The position numbers and the translations under genes are program-made. From Stieleria marina (GTDB lineage Bacteria; Planctomycetota; Planctomycetia; Pirellulales; Pirellulaceae), in assembly GCA_007741555.1 (NCBI GenBank), contig CP036526.1, positions 7,884,700 to 7,948,699 on the forward strand: a stretch of DNA of 64,000 bases, given 5' to 3'. Below the pieces are notes generated by a model. The model ran no database searches. It saw only the letters and a list, made by a program, of their open reading frames with translations, and had not been told where the DNA came from. Below are positions 15,136-24,098 of the stretch, piece after piece. Position 1 is the first letter of the stretch; each line of letters begins with the position of its first letter.

Positions 15136-16876
15136 ATGCCCAATCGATTTAGTCGATGCCGCCGCGGCCGATCGCTTGGCCGACGACAAAATCAAACCGC
15201 TGCAAAAACACCTTACTAGCTGCGTGCGTTGTCGCAGTCGATTGGAATCATCGGCTGCATCGCCGCTCTGGTGGAACGATGCGGCGCGGTTGTTGGACGA
15301 AGGCCTGCTGGATGACCCCGGCGCGGACATGGCGGACTCGTCCGCGGCCGATGCCAGATTGTTTGAAGACGACGATCCGCTCGGCGAACTCAAAGCCGCT
15401 GGCGTCATCGATTCGCCAAGTCACCCCGAAATGCTAGGCCAGTTGGGTCGCTACGCGATCGAACGTGAAATCGGTTCTGGCGGTATGGGAGTAGTGCTGA
15501 AAGGTTTCGATGCCGAGCTAAACCGAACGGTTGCGATCAAGGTTCTGGCACCGCACTTGGCACGCAGTTCCGCCGCACGGCAACGATTCATTCGTGAAGG
15601 CCGAGCCGCCGCTGCGGTCGTTCACGAGAACATTGTCGCCATTCACGAAGTCGACACGACCGGCCGGTTGCCCAATTTGGTCATGCACTTTGTCGATGGT
15701 GTTTCGCTGCAACGTCACGTCGACACGATCGGTCCGCTACCGGTTTGTGACGCCCTGAGAATCGGCGCACAGAGCGCCGCTGGACTAGCTGCCGCTCATC
15801 GCCAAGGCATCATTCACCGCGACGTCAAACCGGCCAACATCATGATTGGCGGTGGAGGCCAACGAGTCTGGATCACTGACTTTGGATTGGCCCGCGCCGT
15901 GGATGATGCAAGTTTGACTCGCACGGGATTTATCGCTGGCACACCGCACTACATGTCACCCGAGCAAGCTCGCGGCGGCAGCGTCGGGCCCGTCAGCGAC
16001 CTATTCAGCCTGGGCGCAGTCATCTACTTCATGTTGGCTGCACGTCCGCCCTGGCGAGCCGAGCGTTCGCTGGCGGTACTGCACCGAATTGTCGAACAGC
16101 CGCATCGCCCACTGTGGCAAGTCAATCCAGATGTGCCTCGCGAAGTAAGTGATTTGGTGGATCGATTGCTTTGCAAATCACCTGAAGGTCGCGGCGAATC
16201 AGCTGACAAAATCCAAGCTGAACTAGAACAAATGCTCAGCCAGATGCAAAACCCCGATCACCCCCACTCGTTAGTTGGCAGCCAAGTGGAAACCGCAAAG
16301 CCCAGCTTCTTTTCGCATCCCGCCTTCGTCGCTCCGCTTACCGCGTTGGTCACCACCATGGCGATTTACATGCTGCTCCCATTGGCGGGTTGGAACCTGT
16401 TTGGTTGGAATCTGCGTCCTGAAGCAAATCGAATCAATCGCAATGCAGTCACAATTGCCCCACCCAGAGAGAATGCAATTCACCTAGGCTATGAACGATC
16501 CGCTGCGACCAAGCCGGTCGAATCGTTTTCGCAAGATCCTTCGCGGGTGCGACGGCCATCGTTGCAAGCTTCCCAGCAAAACACGTTCAGAACTGGCGAC
16601 GCGAACGTTAATCGATTCGACGGATTTGGCACACGGTCAGAAACCAAAACGCCATTCGCCAGTACGCCAGGTTTAGTCACGCAGAACTCACCGTCCGCGA
16701 TCGCGTTGCCACCACCGATGCCCAAGTCGACTAATTTCGATCCACCAAACGCCACACCAATCGTTTCCACCACCAGTGAAATTTCGACGACCAAGGAAAC
16801 GGTGTGGTCAGAAATCTCGCTGCTAGAAGAACTGCTCCGCGATGCCGAAACCAACTCGCCGTGGACCGTTCACTAG
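15128..16876 (+). CDS. Zinc-finger/Ser-Thr protein kinase, membrane-anchored, ECF sigma partner
   Basis: 582 aa. An N-terminal anti-sigma-type zinc motif HLTSCVRC (HxxxCxxC, about 28-35) precedes a complete Hanks-type kinase domain (about 110-385): glycine loop GSGGMGVVLKG, catalytic IIHRDVKPANI, metal-binding TDFGLA, and GTPHYMSPEQARG in the activation/APE region. One membrane helix lies at about 400-421 and a Pro/Thr/Ser-rich extracytoplasmic tail of about 160 residues follows. The start overlaps the ECF sigma stop by 8 bp. Likely role: sense an envelope signal and control the ECF factor by binding or phosphorylation. The frame extends upstream to an ATG at 15077, which I reject because the overlap would be long. 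Confidence 0.92.
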   Translation: MPKCPIDLVDAAAADRLADDKIKPLQKHLTSCVRCRSRLESSAASPLWWNDAARLLDEGLLDDPGADMADSSAADARLFEDDDPLGELKAAGVIDSPSHPEMLGQLGRYAIEREIGSGGMGVVLKGFDAELNRTVAIKVLAPHLARSSAARQRFIREGRAAAAVVHENIVAIHEVDTTGRLPNLVMHFVDGVSLQRHVDTIGPLPVCDALRIGAQSAAGLAAAHRQGIIHRDVKPANIMIGGGGQRVWITDFGLARAVDDASLTRTGFIAGTPHYMSPEQARGGSVGPVSDLFSLGAVIYFMLAARPPWRAERSLAVLHRIVEQPHRPLWQVNPDVPREVSDLVDRLLCKSPEGRGESADKIQAELEQMLSQMQNPDHPHSLVGSQVETAKPSFFSHPAFVAPLTALVTTMAIYMLLPLAGWNLFGWNLRPEANRINRNAVTIAPPRENAIHLGYERSAATKPVESFSQDPSRVRRPSLQASQQNTFRTGDANVNRFDGFGTRSETKTPFASTPGLVTQNSPSAIALPPPMPKSTNFDPPNATPIVSTTSEISTTKETVWSEISLLEELLRDAETNSPWTVH

Positions 16877-16931
16877 CCGCTGACAAAACTCGAATACAAT
16901 GCCTTACACTTGCCACACTCAGGAAATCGCC

Positions 16932-18062
16932 ATGAACTCTAGTCATCCTAAGCCCGTCCTGAGATTCGCTTTTGCAGCCGTGATCTCAATTTCATCCGGC
17001 GTGTCATTGTTGGCACAAGACGCAACCAGCGAAACTTCACCCTTGAAAGTACCGGAGAAGATAGAACCAGCGGAGTCGGGCGATGCATCCAAGCCCAAAC
17101 GAGAAGCTGGGACGGTCGACGATCCATTGGCAGGCACACCCGAGGATCAGTCGCCCGAGAAATCGTCGATCAGCGAAGAATGGACAGTCGGCAGATTAAG
17201 CGATTTACTAAACGGAAAGGCTGATCCACCCAAGGGTTGGCCAAAAGACCGGTTCGAACTTCGATCAAGACGCGAAGTTACCGTTCGACACTCCGATGGT
17301 AAGACTGGTACGCGCCCGGTAGTTGAATCTCAATTAATTGATCCCAAGGAAAAGCAGCTATCATCCGTTCATCGACATGCGATCTGCGTCATGCAGTTCG
17401 ACGCAGTGATACGTGATCTGCGAAAGGATTTGGACCAAGCAAATGGCGCAGCCGCAGAAACAGAGATTCTAGACGAATTAGCAAAAGCCTATTCAGCGAG
17501 GTTCAAAATAGACACTGTCTATCAGGACATCAAAGTCAAGGAAATCGAACAACGCGCTCAAAAATTGCGTGACGAATTGACCGCCCGCGATGAAGCCGAA
17601 AAGGCTTGGGTCAAAGCGATGATGACTTTGGCGGAATTGCGCGCCGATGGGATCGAAACGATGCAAACTACGACGAGTGCAGGCGTCGGGGCGCTTCCTT
17701 CGATGGCCTATTCACTGAACCGATCTGGCAATCCGGTTGATCAATATGGTCGTCAGCTTGATCGCTCCGGCAACATCATTCGATCTAATCCGAATGTGGC
17801 GCCGGTCGAACCCAACACCAATTCTCGTCGTCAATTCCTGGGCACCTCAATCCTGGGCACCTCAAGACCTAAAGCGGCTCAGCCTGGTTTCTCTGCACTT
17901 CACACCGATCGACGCTCAGCGACGACTATCTCGCCCAGCTGGAGACCATTGAATCGATCGGATCAGAGTTTGGAGCCGGATTCGGCATTGCGTCCAACTC
18001 CGCCAACTCCGCCAACGCCAGCACCGCCAGCACCGCCTCGGTCAAGTGACCCGCGACGTTAA
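16932..18062 (+). CDS. Secreted protein with helical core and Pro-rich C-terminus, unknown
   Basis: 376 aa from ATG 16932; the signal peptide (about 1-31, ending LLAQDA) supports this start over 16899. Residues 35-95 are charged and low complexity. Residues about 150-235 form a strongly helical, Glu/Lys/Ala-rich, probably coiled-coil segment. The C-terminal third has short repeats: two RSGN motifs (NRSGNPVDQYGR, DRSGNIIR), a 5-residue duplication LGTSI/LGTSR and a final PTP/APP run. It starts 55 bp after the kinase gene on the same strand, so it may be part of the sigma/kinase operon, for example as an envelope target or ligand (inference). No family is recognised. Confidence 0.75.
   Translation: MNSSHPKPVLRFAFAAVISISSGVSLLAQDATSETSPLKVPEKIEPAESGDASKPKREAGTVDDPLAGTPEDQSPEKSSISEEWTVGRLSDLLNGKADPPKGWPKDRFELRSRREVTVRHSDGKTGTRPVVESQLIDPKEKQLSSVHRHAICVMQFDAVIRDLRKDLDQANGAAAETEILDELAKAYSARFKIDTVYQDIKVKEIEQRAQKLRDELTARDEAEKAWVKAMMTLAELRADGIETMQTTTSAGVGALPSMAYSLNRSGNPVDQYGRQLDRSGNIIRSNPNVAPVEPNTNSRRQFLGTSILGTSRPKAAQPGFSALHTDRRSATTISPSWRPLNRSDQSLEPDSALRPTPPTPPTPAPPAPPRSSDPRR
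17836..17865 (+). repeat. Perfect 15-bp tandem duplication within a gene
   Basis: TCCTGGGCACCTCAA occurs twice head to tail, in frame, duplicating five residues of the secreted protein. This is a likely site of slippage or length variation between strains. Confidence 0.9.
17994..18038 (+). repeat. 9-bp proline-coding microrepeat
   Basis: Five consecutive 9-mers: CCAACTCCG twice, CCAACGCCA once, then GCACCGCCA and GCACCGCCT. They encode PTP-PTP-PTP-APP-APP at the C-terminus of the secreted protein. Confidence 0.85.
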
Positions 18063-18257
18063 CCACGCGCGTCGCCATTTTCTCGCAACCCAAAAGGATA
18101 CGTAACGGCGTCGCATTTTCCCTTTCCGCGAACGACAGGCCGACGGCGGACCACATGAAATGGCCTGCTCTTGTAAGATTGCTCTGTGTTAGACTACGCC
18201 GGAATCAATCCGATTTCGCCTTCTAGATAGACAACTCGATCAAGCCGAGCCGATACG

Positions 18258-20966
18258 CTGAAGACTCTTGAACGACGATTAGGACTCGGCGCGGTCGTTG
18301 CCATCAGCATCAGCGCGATGTTGGGTAGCGGCATCTTTGTGCTGCCCGGACTTGCCGCCGCCAAAACGGGGCCCATGGTTTGGTTGGCCTACTTAGCGGC
18401 GGGACTTTGCGTCCTGCCTGCGGCGCTATCCAAAAGCGAACTCGCCACTGCGATGCCGACATCCGGCGGTACCTATGTGTATCTGGAACGCACGTTCGGG
18501 CCATTGGCGGGAACAGTTTCTGGCCTGGGCCTGTGGCTGTCTCTGCTACTTAAAAGTGCCTTTGCGCTGCTTGGCTTTAGTGCCTATCTATCGGTTCTAT
18601 CTCCGGGAATCCCGCCCAAGCCAGTCGCGCTCGCGTTGCTAGCCGCGATTACGTTGCTGAACATCATGGGCGTCAGCGTCATCAGCAAGATGCAGAAAAT
18701 CGTAGTCGGTGTGGTCATCGTCGCGCTGATTGCGTTAGCGTTGTTGGGTCTGCGAACGATGGACACCGAACTCCTTGCAGGCGGTTTCGCCCAAGGCACT
18801 CATGGCTTCATCGCCGCAGCGGCCTTTGTGTATGTCTCGTACGCCGGTGTGACCAAAGTTGCTGCGATTGCCGAAGAAGTAAAAAACCCCGACCGAAATT
18901 TGCCGCTTGGCATTTTGATCTCTTGGGTCAGCGTGATGTCGATCTACGTGTTCGTCGTGTTAGTACTGGTAACCAACGTGCCAACCGAGCAATTGACCAA
19001 CTACAACGGCACCGGAAAACCTGATTTACATCCAATCTATACTCTGACCGTGATCATCGCGGGCAAGACTGCGGGAACCGTCGCCGCGGTCCTAGCCGTG
19101 CTAACGATGGTATCGATGGCGATTGCTGGCCTGCTCGCTGCATCGCGTTTCCCATTTGCAATGAGCCGCGATAACTTGCTGCCGCAGAAATTGCGCGAAG
19201 TCAATCAGCGATTCATGACACCTGTGTGGTGCATTCTGCTGACATCAACCGTGATGGCAATCAGCATCCTGTTCTTACCTGTCGAACAGATCGCCAAACT
19301 GGCCAGTGCGTTCATGATCCTGGCGTTCATGTTTATCTGCGGCACCGTTTTTGTCCTGCGTGAGTATGCTGGCACGTGGTACCAACCGCGTTTTCGCGCA
19401 CCACTGTACCCGCTGACTCAAATTGTCGGCATCGTCTTAGGGCTGACGCTATTGTCAGCGATGGGCCTGACCAGTTTGGCTGCGATCGCAGGCATCGTTT
19501 TGCTGGGCGCTTTGTCCTACGCTTTCTACGGACGCAAATACGCTTCGCAGCGCGGCGTATTCGGAAAGATGGGAAAACGCCGCGAACTCCTTGGTGACAA
19601 CGAAGCAGCCATTGCTCAAACACTGGGCGAACAGTTGCCTGCCGAAGCCGCCGTTGTGGTGCCACTCTTTGGCAACGAACGTTCCGCGGAAACACTCGTT
19701 GAAATGGGTGCAGCCCTGGCGCATGGTCGCAAGCTAGAAGTCCTACATGTCACGCCCGTGCCCGAGCAAATGTACATGGCCGACGCGTTGGCAGACGACA
19801 ACCAGTCCAATGCACTTCGTCGTCGGATCCACACGATGGCCGATGAAGAAGACGTGCAGTTGGAATACGACACGACCGCAACGCGCGATGTCGTGCATAC
19901 GATTCACGATGTCGCCAACCGTTTGCACTGCGAATGGGTGGTGATGGAATCATCGCATAAGCGACACCGCGGCATCACTTTTCAAAATCCGCTGGGCTGG
20001 CTACAAGATCACTTGCCGTGCAACTTGGCCGTGTTTAAAGACGCCGGCGTACGCTACATCCGACAAATTTTGGTTTGGGCCGAACCCGGACCACACGATT
20101 CGTTGGTCGTCGCCACGGCCGATCATTTAGCCAAAATCTACGGCGCAGAATTGAACTTTGTCTGCTTCATCCAAGACAACGAAGAGGCGCACTCATCGCA
20201 AGCGCGTGCAGACTACGTCGGTCAATTGATCGACATGTGCGAAGCTCCCAGCAAAGCTGTCATGCTGCATGGCACCGATGAATTGGCCGCGATCGAAAAA
20301 GCGACCCAAGACGACGATCTGTTGATCATGGGAGCTCCGCCGGATCGCTCCTTCATTGGTCGCTGGTTCGGAACCCCGAAAGACAAACTGACACGTGACG
20401 CGTCCTGCAGTGTGCTATGGTTAAAAACACCTCGCACTCAGACGCATGAATCCTTTGACGTGTCCAACATAACGGTTGAGCGTGAGTTTCATCTTTTTGA
20501 TCACCTACCGGCGGACAACTTCCATCTGCAACTGAAGACGAGCAAGAAGGAAGAGCTTTTCCGAATGGCAGCGGACTACTTCGCCAAACAATACGGCGAC
20601 GACATTAGCCCGATCATCATCAGCACGGCGCTTTGGGAACGCGAACAACTGCAAAACACATCGGTGGGCAAAGGCGTGGCGATGCCGCACGCGACGCTTG
20701 CACGCGCACCAGCAGGCAAGTCATGTGTCGCCATTTTTTCGACGGAGAAACCAATCGATTACGGTGCCCCCGACAAACAGAAGTGCGATATTTTCTTCTT
20801 TACAATCGGACCTTCAAGCGACCGAACGATTCACCTTAAGATCCTGGCAGAGATTTCCAAGTTGTCGCTCAAAACAACGTTATTGGGGGACATTCGTGCC
20901 GCGAAAACGTCCGAAGAAGCCACCGCGGCAACGCATCGGTGTTTGGACCAGATTCACGGGGTGTAA
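18258..20966 (+). CDS. APC-family permease fused to two USP domains and a PTS EIIA-like domain
   Basis: About 902 aa. The APC transporter part (about 1-435) has some twelve helices and the TM1 motif MLGSGIFVLPG. Two universal-stress-protein-like domains follow (about 460-596 and 597-724, the second with LLIMGAPPDRSF), then a PTS EIIA-type domain (about 740-900) with the phospho-acceptor motif GVAMPHATLA near 805. The ATG at 18318 would remove half of TM1. The open frame continues upstream to a stop at 18228 and encodes the family-typical LKTLERRLGLGAVVA; the only plausible initiator there is CTG 18258. Likely role: uptake of an amino acid or amine, gated by nucleotide binding or phosphorylation of the cytoplasmic domains (inference). 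Confidence 0.85.
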   Translation: MKTLERRLGLGAVVAISISAMLGSGIFVLPGLAAAKTGPMVWLAYLAAGLCVLPAALSKSELATAMPTSGGTYVYLERTFGPLAGTVSGLGLWLSLLLKSAFALLGFSAYLSVLSPGIPPKPVALALLAAITLLNIMGVSVISKMQKIVVGVVIVALIALALLGLRTMDTELLAGGFAQGTHGFIAAAAFVYVSYAGVTKVAAIAEEVKNPDRNLPLGILISWVSVMSIYVFVVLVLVTNVPTEQLTNYNGTGKPDLHPIYTLTVIIAGKTAGTVAAVLAVLTMVSMAIAGLLAASRFPFAMSRDNLLPQKLREVNQRFMTPVWCILLTSTVMAISILFLPVEQIAKLASAFMILAFMFICGTVFVLREYAGTWYQPRFRAPLYPLTQIVGIVLGLTLLSAMGLTSLAAIAGIVLLGALSYAFYGRKYASQRGVFGKMGKRRELLGDNEAAIAQTLGEQLPAEAAVVVPLFGNERSAETLVEMGAALAHGRKLEVLHVTPVPEQMYMADALADDNQSNALRRRIHTMADEEDVQLEYDTTATRDVVHTIHDVANRLHCEWVVMESSHKRHRGITFQNPLGWLQDHLPCNLAVFKDAGVRYIRQILVWAEPGPHDSLVVATADHLAKIYGAELNFVCFIQDNEEAHSSQARADYVGQLIDMCEAPSKAVMLHGTDELAAIEKATQDDDLLIMGAPPDRSFIGRWFGTPKDKLTRDASCSVLWLKTPRTQTHESFDVSNITVEREFHLFDHLPADNFHLQLKTSKKEELFRMAADYFAKQYGDDISPIIISTALWEREQLQNTSVGKGVAMPHATLARAPAGKSCVAIFSTEKPIDYGAPDKQKCDIFFFTIGPSSDRTIHLKILAEISKLSLKTTLLGDIRAAKTSEEATAATHRCLDQIHGV

Positions 20967-20996
20967 TCCTTTTCATACACCTCGCGTTGGATTGAT

Positions 20997-21019
20997 CGAC
21001 CTTCCCGTTTCTTAGGTCG
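20997..21019. terminator. Weak hairpin between convergent genes
   Basis: CGACCT, 11-nt loop, AGGTCG, in the short gap between the APC gene and the DUF1853 gene and overlapping the latter's stop codon. The loop contains a T-rich part but no clean T tract follows. Low-confidence shared terminator. Confidence 0.25.
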
Positions 21020-21875
21020 GTGAACTCACCGAGCGAACCGGCCATTCGTCATTCACGACAAAGAGCCGATTTGCTTCTTCGTAGTGACCTCTACTCATCT
21101 CAAGTTGGCTGACCAGCACCGGGTGATTGTTTTGCTGGAAATGACGCTCGAGGCAATCGGCTATCCCAGCTTTGCTCATCAGAGAGTCGTCATCGATTGC
21201 CGCAATCTCATTTGCCAACCAATGGGGTTTTCGCAAAACACAAAACCGCGAATCGCTCGGTTGATCTTGAAAGCAACGCGTTTCACTCTGGCGAATCCAA
21301 TTTCCTTGCCCGTGATCAGGTGATAGCTTGGCCGGCAGACTACGGGGAACAGCGTTATTGGGATGATAGAAAATGCGGCCTTTGACGATCGCAATCGTTT
21401 GCGTGATGCCGCTAATATGCTGGCGTCCTAATGGAAGCTGATGATCGAACAGTCGCGACATTTTGCGATCGAAAGTGTCGGCAGCGTTGGGTCCGATGAA
21501 GTGGCTACCGCCCACGTCCGCATCAGGCGTGTGCAAGTAAAACTTCACTGCTATTTCGAGATGCGTTCGTCGCCCCTGCTCATCTGTATAGAGAAAATCC
21601 AGTTCACCGATGGTGCGTTTCACGTCGCGAATTTGCCGCGAGTGTTCTAGATCCGTCACGCCCCGAATTTCCGCCAACCAAAATCGAATCAAGTGCTCGA
21701 AATACTTGCCAACGCGACGATTCGGATTGGCTGCAATCGTATGGGCTAGTCGTTCTTGATCAAAATCGCCCCGTTCAAGCGGAGCAACGCCAACCGAATC
21801 ATTTAGCAACGACGGACTATTGATCGCCCACAGCAAATCATTGACTGCACGCTGGGCATCGGTGGTAGAAATCAA
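21012..21875 (-). CDS. DUF1853 family protein
   Basis: 287 aa, no signal or membrane segment. Family features: VGKYFEHLIRFWL, IGELDFLYTDEQGRRTHLEIAVKFYLH and HFIGPNAADTFDRKMSRL. The GELDFL...HLEIAVK arrangement, with an Asp then Glu and Lys on adjacent strands, resembles PD-(D/E)xK nuclease folds, but no activity has been assigned here. The start is TTG 21875 with GGAG 9 nt upstream. It is convergent with the APC gene and divergent from the Hpt gene. Confidence 0.85.
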   Translation of the reverse strand: MISTTDAQRAVNDLLWAINSPSLLNDSVGVAPLERGDFDQERLAHTIAANPNRRVGKYFEHLIRFWLAEIRGVTDLEHSRQIRDVKRTIGELDFLYTDEQGRRTHLEIAVKFYLHTPDADVGGSHFIGPNAADTFDRKMSRLFDHQLPLGRQHISGITQTIAIVKGRIFYHPNNAVPRSLPAKLSPDHGQGNWIRQSETRCFQDQPSDSRFCVLRKPHWLANEIAAIDDDSLMSKAGIADCLERHFQQNNHPVLVSQLEMSRGHYEEANRLFVVNDEWPVRSVSSPT

Positions 21876-22083
21876 GTGAAGGGACTCCAGCGGATTGGGT
21901 GTGCTGATTTCATCGAACCGCCCAATAACACGAATGAAATACTCGTCAAACCGACGGAGTATCGATGTAGATTAACGTCTAGAGGCGGTTTCTGGCGTCG
22001 ATATATCTCGTCTCACTTGCGACGCTTCGAAAAGGCTAAAATGATGTTCTCATCCACCAGTTTCTTCTCGCTCAGGCTTGACC

Positions 22084-22452
22084 ATGACGTCAGATTTGGA
22101 CGCCTCGACAGACAACGATCCGATTGATTTGAACGAAGCCTGTGAAATGTTTGGGGGTGACCGGCAGCTGCTTCGATCGATCGTGGAGGCCTTCCTGATG
22201 GAAACACCCGGCATGATGAAAACAATTGACGGGTCGCTAGAGTCGGGAGATGCCAAGGCCATCGTGCGAGCCGCTCACACGATGAAGTCCAACTTCAGCA
22301 ATCTTTGTTTGCACGAAACCGCCAAGCAGTGTCGTGACGTCGAAGACTTCGCCAAGCAGAACAATCTGACCGAAATTAAAAGCAGTTTGGATGCTCTTCA
22401 AGTTCGCTTGCAAACAATCGTCAAGCAGTTAGAAGCGTATCTCGCGTCTTGA
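22084..22452 (+). CDS. Orphan histidine phosphotransfer (Hpt) protein
   Basis: 122-aa single Hpt domain. The phospho-acceptor motif is AAHTMKSNFSNL (His about residue 62), preceded by DRQLLRSIVEAFLMETP, the usual first helices. ATG 22084 has AGG 7 nt upstream; TTG 22078 is the alternative. Hpt proteins pass phosphoryl groups between hybrid kinases and response regulators. No kinase or regulator is encoded nearby, so the partners are elsewhere. It is convergent with the TIM-barrel isomerase gene, the stops being 3 bp apart. Confidence 0.9.
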   Translation: MTSDLDASTDNDPIDLNEACEMFGGDRQLLRSIVEAFLMETPGMMKTIDGSLESGDAKAIVRAAHTMKSNFSNLCLHETAKQCRDVEDFAKQNNLTEIKSSLDALQVRLQTIVKQLEAYLAS

Positions 22453-22455
22453 CGT

Positions 22456-23406
22456 TTACTGCATCGCCGCTTGGACGACCGCTTTACTCTTTTGCAGACC
22501 TTCTTTGCAGACCGCTAGAGCATCGCGTTCCCAATACTCTGGATTGAAAAGCTCCAACGAGAACACTCCCGCGAAACCACGGTCCAATAGGCCGCGAATG
22601 ATTTTCGGAAGTTCACAGACTCCGTCCCCGGGAAACACACGATGCTTGTCGCCGATTTCATTCAGCGGTGGGTCGGACGGATAGTCATTCATGTGGAAGC
22701 AGTGCATTCGCGAAGATTCGATCATCGCCAGTCCCGCAAAATCGCTGCCGCCTTTGTAGATGTGATAAAAGTCCGGCAGAACGCACGCACTGTCGTGTTG
22801 TGCTCCAGTGGCCACGTAAGCCAATTCGCTAAGCTTGCTGAGCGTTTTGGAGAACCCCCACAATTCTAGCTGCGGGATGACGCCCTCCTGATCGCCGATT
22901 TCCAACAATGATCGATAGCGGTCGGCGATCACCGGCAACGGCGGCGAAGCTTGATCGGCCTTGTGAGCACCGATGGGCGGCGCGGCGATGTACGTGCCGC
23001 CAATGGCTTTGACCAAGTTCATGTCACGCTTGGCTTGCTCCAACCCTCTGGCCCGTTCTGAGTCGTCATCAGTAATCCAGTTGGCAAACCCGATCGCGCT
23101 AACGACGGACAAACCCGCATCGTCGATTTGCTTCTTCAGCGTCGCAAGCTGGCCGCCGTCTTTCACGTACTGTTCGATGTCACGAATCCAAGGTTCGATG
23201 CCATCGTATCCGGCCTGCGCGACGACTTCGACTTGCTGGTCGATCGATAATTTTTGACCACGAATGGTACTGGTATTCAGAGCAAAACGAACGGGCATGG
23301 CGGGCTGGTCGGTGGGAGTAGCAGCGTTGGAAAGGGAAGGACGGTGGAGGCCGCAAGCCGCCGCAGCGGTGCCGGCAGCAACCAGAAAATCACGTCGGTT
23401 GGTCAT
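22456..23406 (-). CDS. Tat-exported sugar phosphate isomerase/epimerase-like TIM-barrel protein
   Basis: 316 aa from ATG 23406. A twin-arginine leader is present (NRRDFLVAAGTAAAA), which implies folding before export. The mature part is an AP-endonuclease-2-type TIM barrel: QAGYDGIEPWIRDIEQY, a metal-site Glu in PQLELWGF, MHCFHMNDYPSDPP with metal-binding His residues, and a final FSLELFNPEYW. Related enzymes isomerise or epimerise sugars and inositols. Substrate unknown. Secreted Tat versions are common in planctomycetes. Confidence 0.88.
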   Translation of the reverse strand: MTNRRDFLVAAGTAAAACGLHRPSLSNAATPTDQPAMPVRFALNTSTIRGQKLSIDQQVEVVAQAGYDGIEPWIRDIEQYVKDGGQLATLKKQIDDAGLSVVSAIGFANWITDDDSERARGLEQAKRDMNLVKAIGGTYIAAPPIGAHKADQASPPLPVIADRYRSLLEIGDQEGVIPQLELWGFSKTLSKLSELAYVATGAQHDSACVLPDFYHIYKGGSDFAGLAMIESSRMHCFHMNDYPSDPPLNEIGDKHRVFPGDGVCELPKIIRGLLDRGFAGVFSLELFNPEYWERDALAVCKEGLQKSKAVVQAAMQ

Positions 23407-23513
23407 CAAGTGGGTCTCTCACGCAGAAGGCAGGAAGGATTCAGCAGAGTATAGACCACTTCGTCGCCATGCTCCGCGTCTGAAACGACGATCAGCATAA
23501 AACGAGAGCGGGT

Positions 23514-24098
23514 CTACCTGAGCGATGCCATTCGGAGTGCCTGGTCAGCCGATGCGCCAAAAAGACGCTTGAACTCAGCGGTCGCCAGTCGGCGTAGATT
23601 TTCGGATCGCAGATTGCCAATCGCTAAGCGATAACTCGCAAACGACGATGACTGATTGCCCGCGCGATACTCTCTGCGGGCTTGGCGGACCAGCGATTTG
23701 CCTTTGCCATCAGGGTCAACTGGTGCAAGCGGGTCGATGCCCAAACGGGCTTCGTTGGCGCGCTGGCGACGCAAGAATTCTTCGGGCGTGCCGCCCAGCA
23801 ACTGCCGATCGATTTCGGCGTGATCGATGATGTGTACTTTCGCTGTCGCTTGGCTGATACCGTGATCGAAACCACTCGCACGGCTCAGTCCACGACGTGA
23901 CGAACCACTGGCCGATCGCTTGACGCTGCCCAAGTGTGCCTCCCCACCGTCGGGAACCAGTACGGATCCATCGTAGGAAAAACTAGAAAACGACGGCAGT
24001 TGAACCACCGACGGCAACTGTCTCTGTGCAAACGATTGGCCTGACAGCAGTGCTAGAGCGGATACGGTCAGGATCATGAAGCGTGCTGCCGTTAGCAT
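23514..24098 (-). CDS. Small secreted protein, unknown
   Basis: 194 aa with a signal peptide (about 1-24, ending SFAQ). The middle is polar and Ser/Gly/Arg-rich, and a helical C-terminal part contains KSLVRQARREYRAGNQ and SSFASYRLAIGNL, which resembles a single TPR-like helical pair. No family is recognised. Its start overlaps the end of msrA by 7 bp, so the two are co-translated. Confidence 0.7.
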   Translation of the reverse strand: MLTAARFMILTVSALALLSGQSFAQRQLPSVVQLPSFSSFSYDGSVLVPDGGEAHLGSVKRSASGSSRRGLSRASGFDHGISQATAKVHIIDHAEIDRQLLGGTPEEFLRRQRANEARLGIDPLAPVDPDGKGKSLVRQARREYRAGNQSSSFASYRLAIGNLRSENLRRLATAEFKRLFGASADQALRMASLR

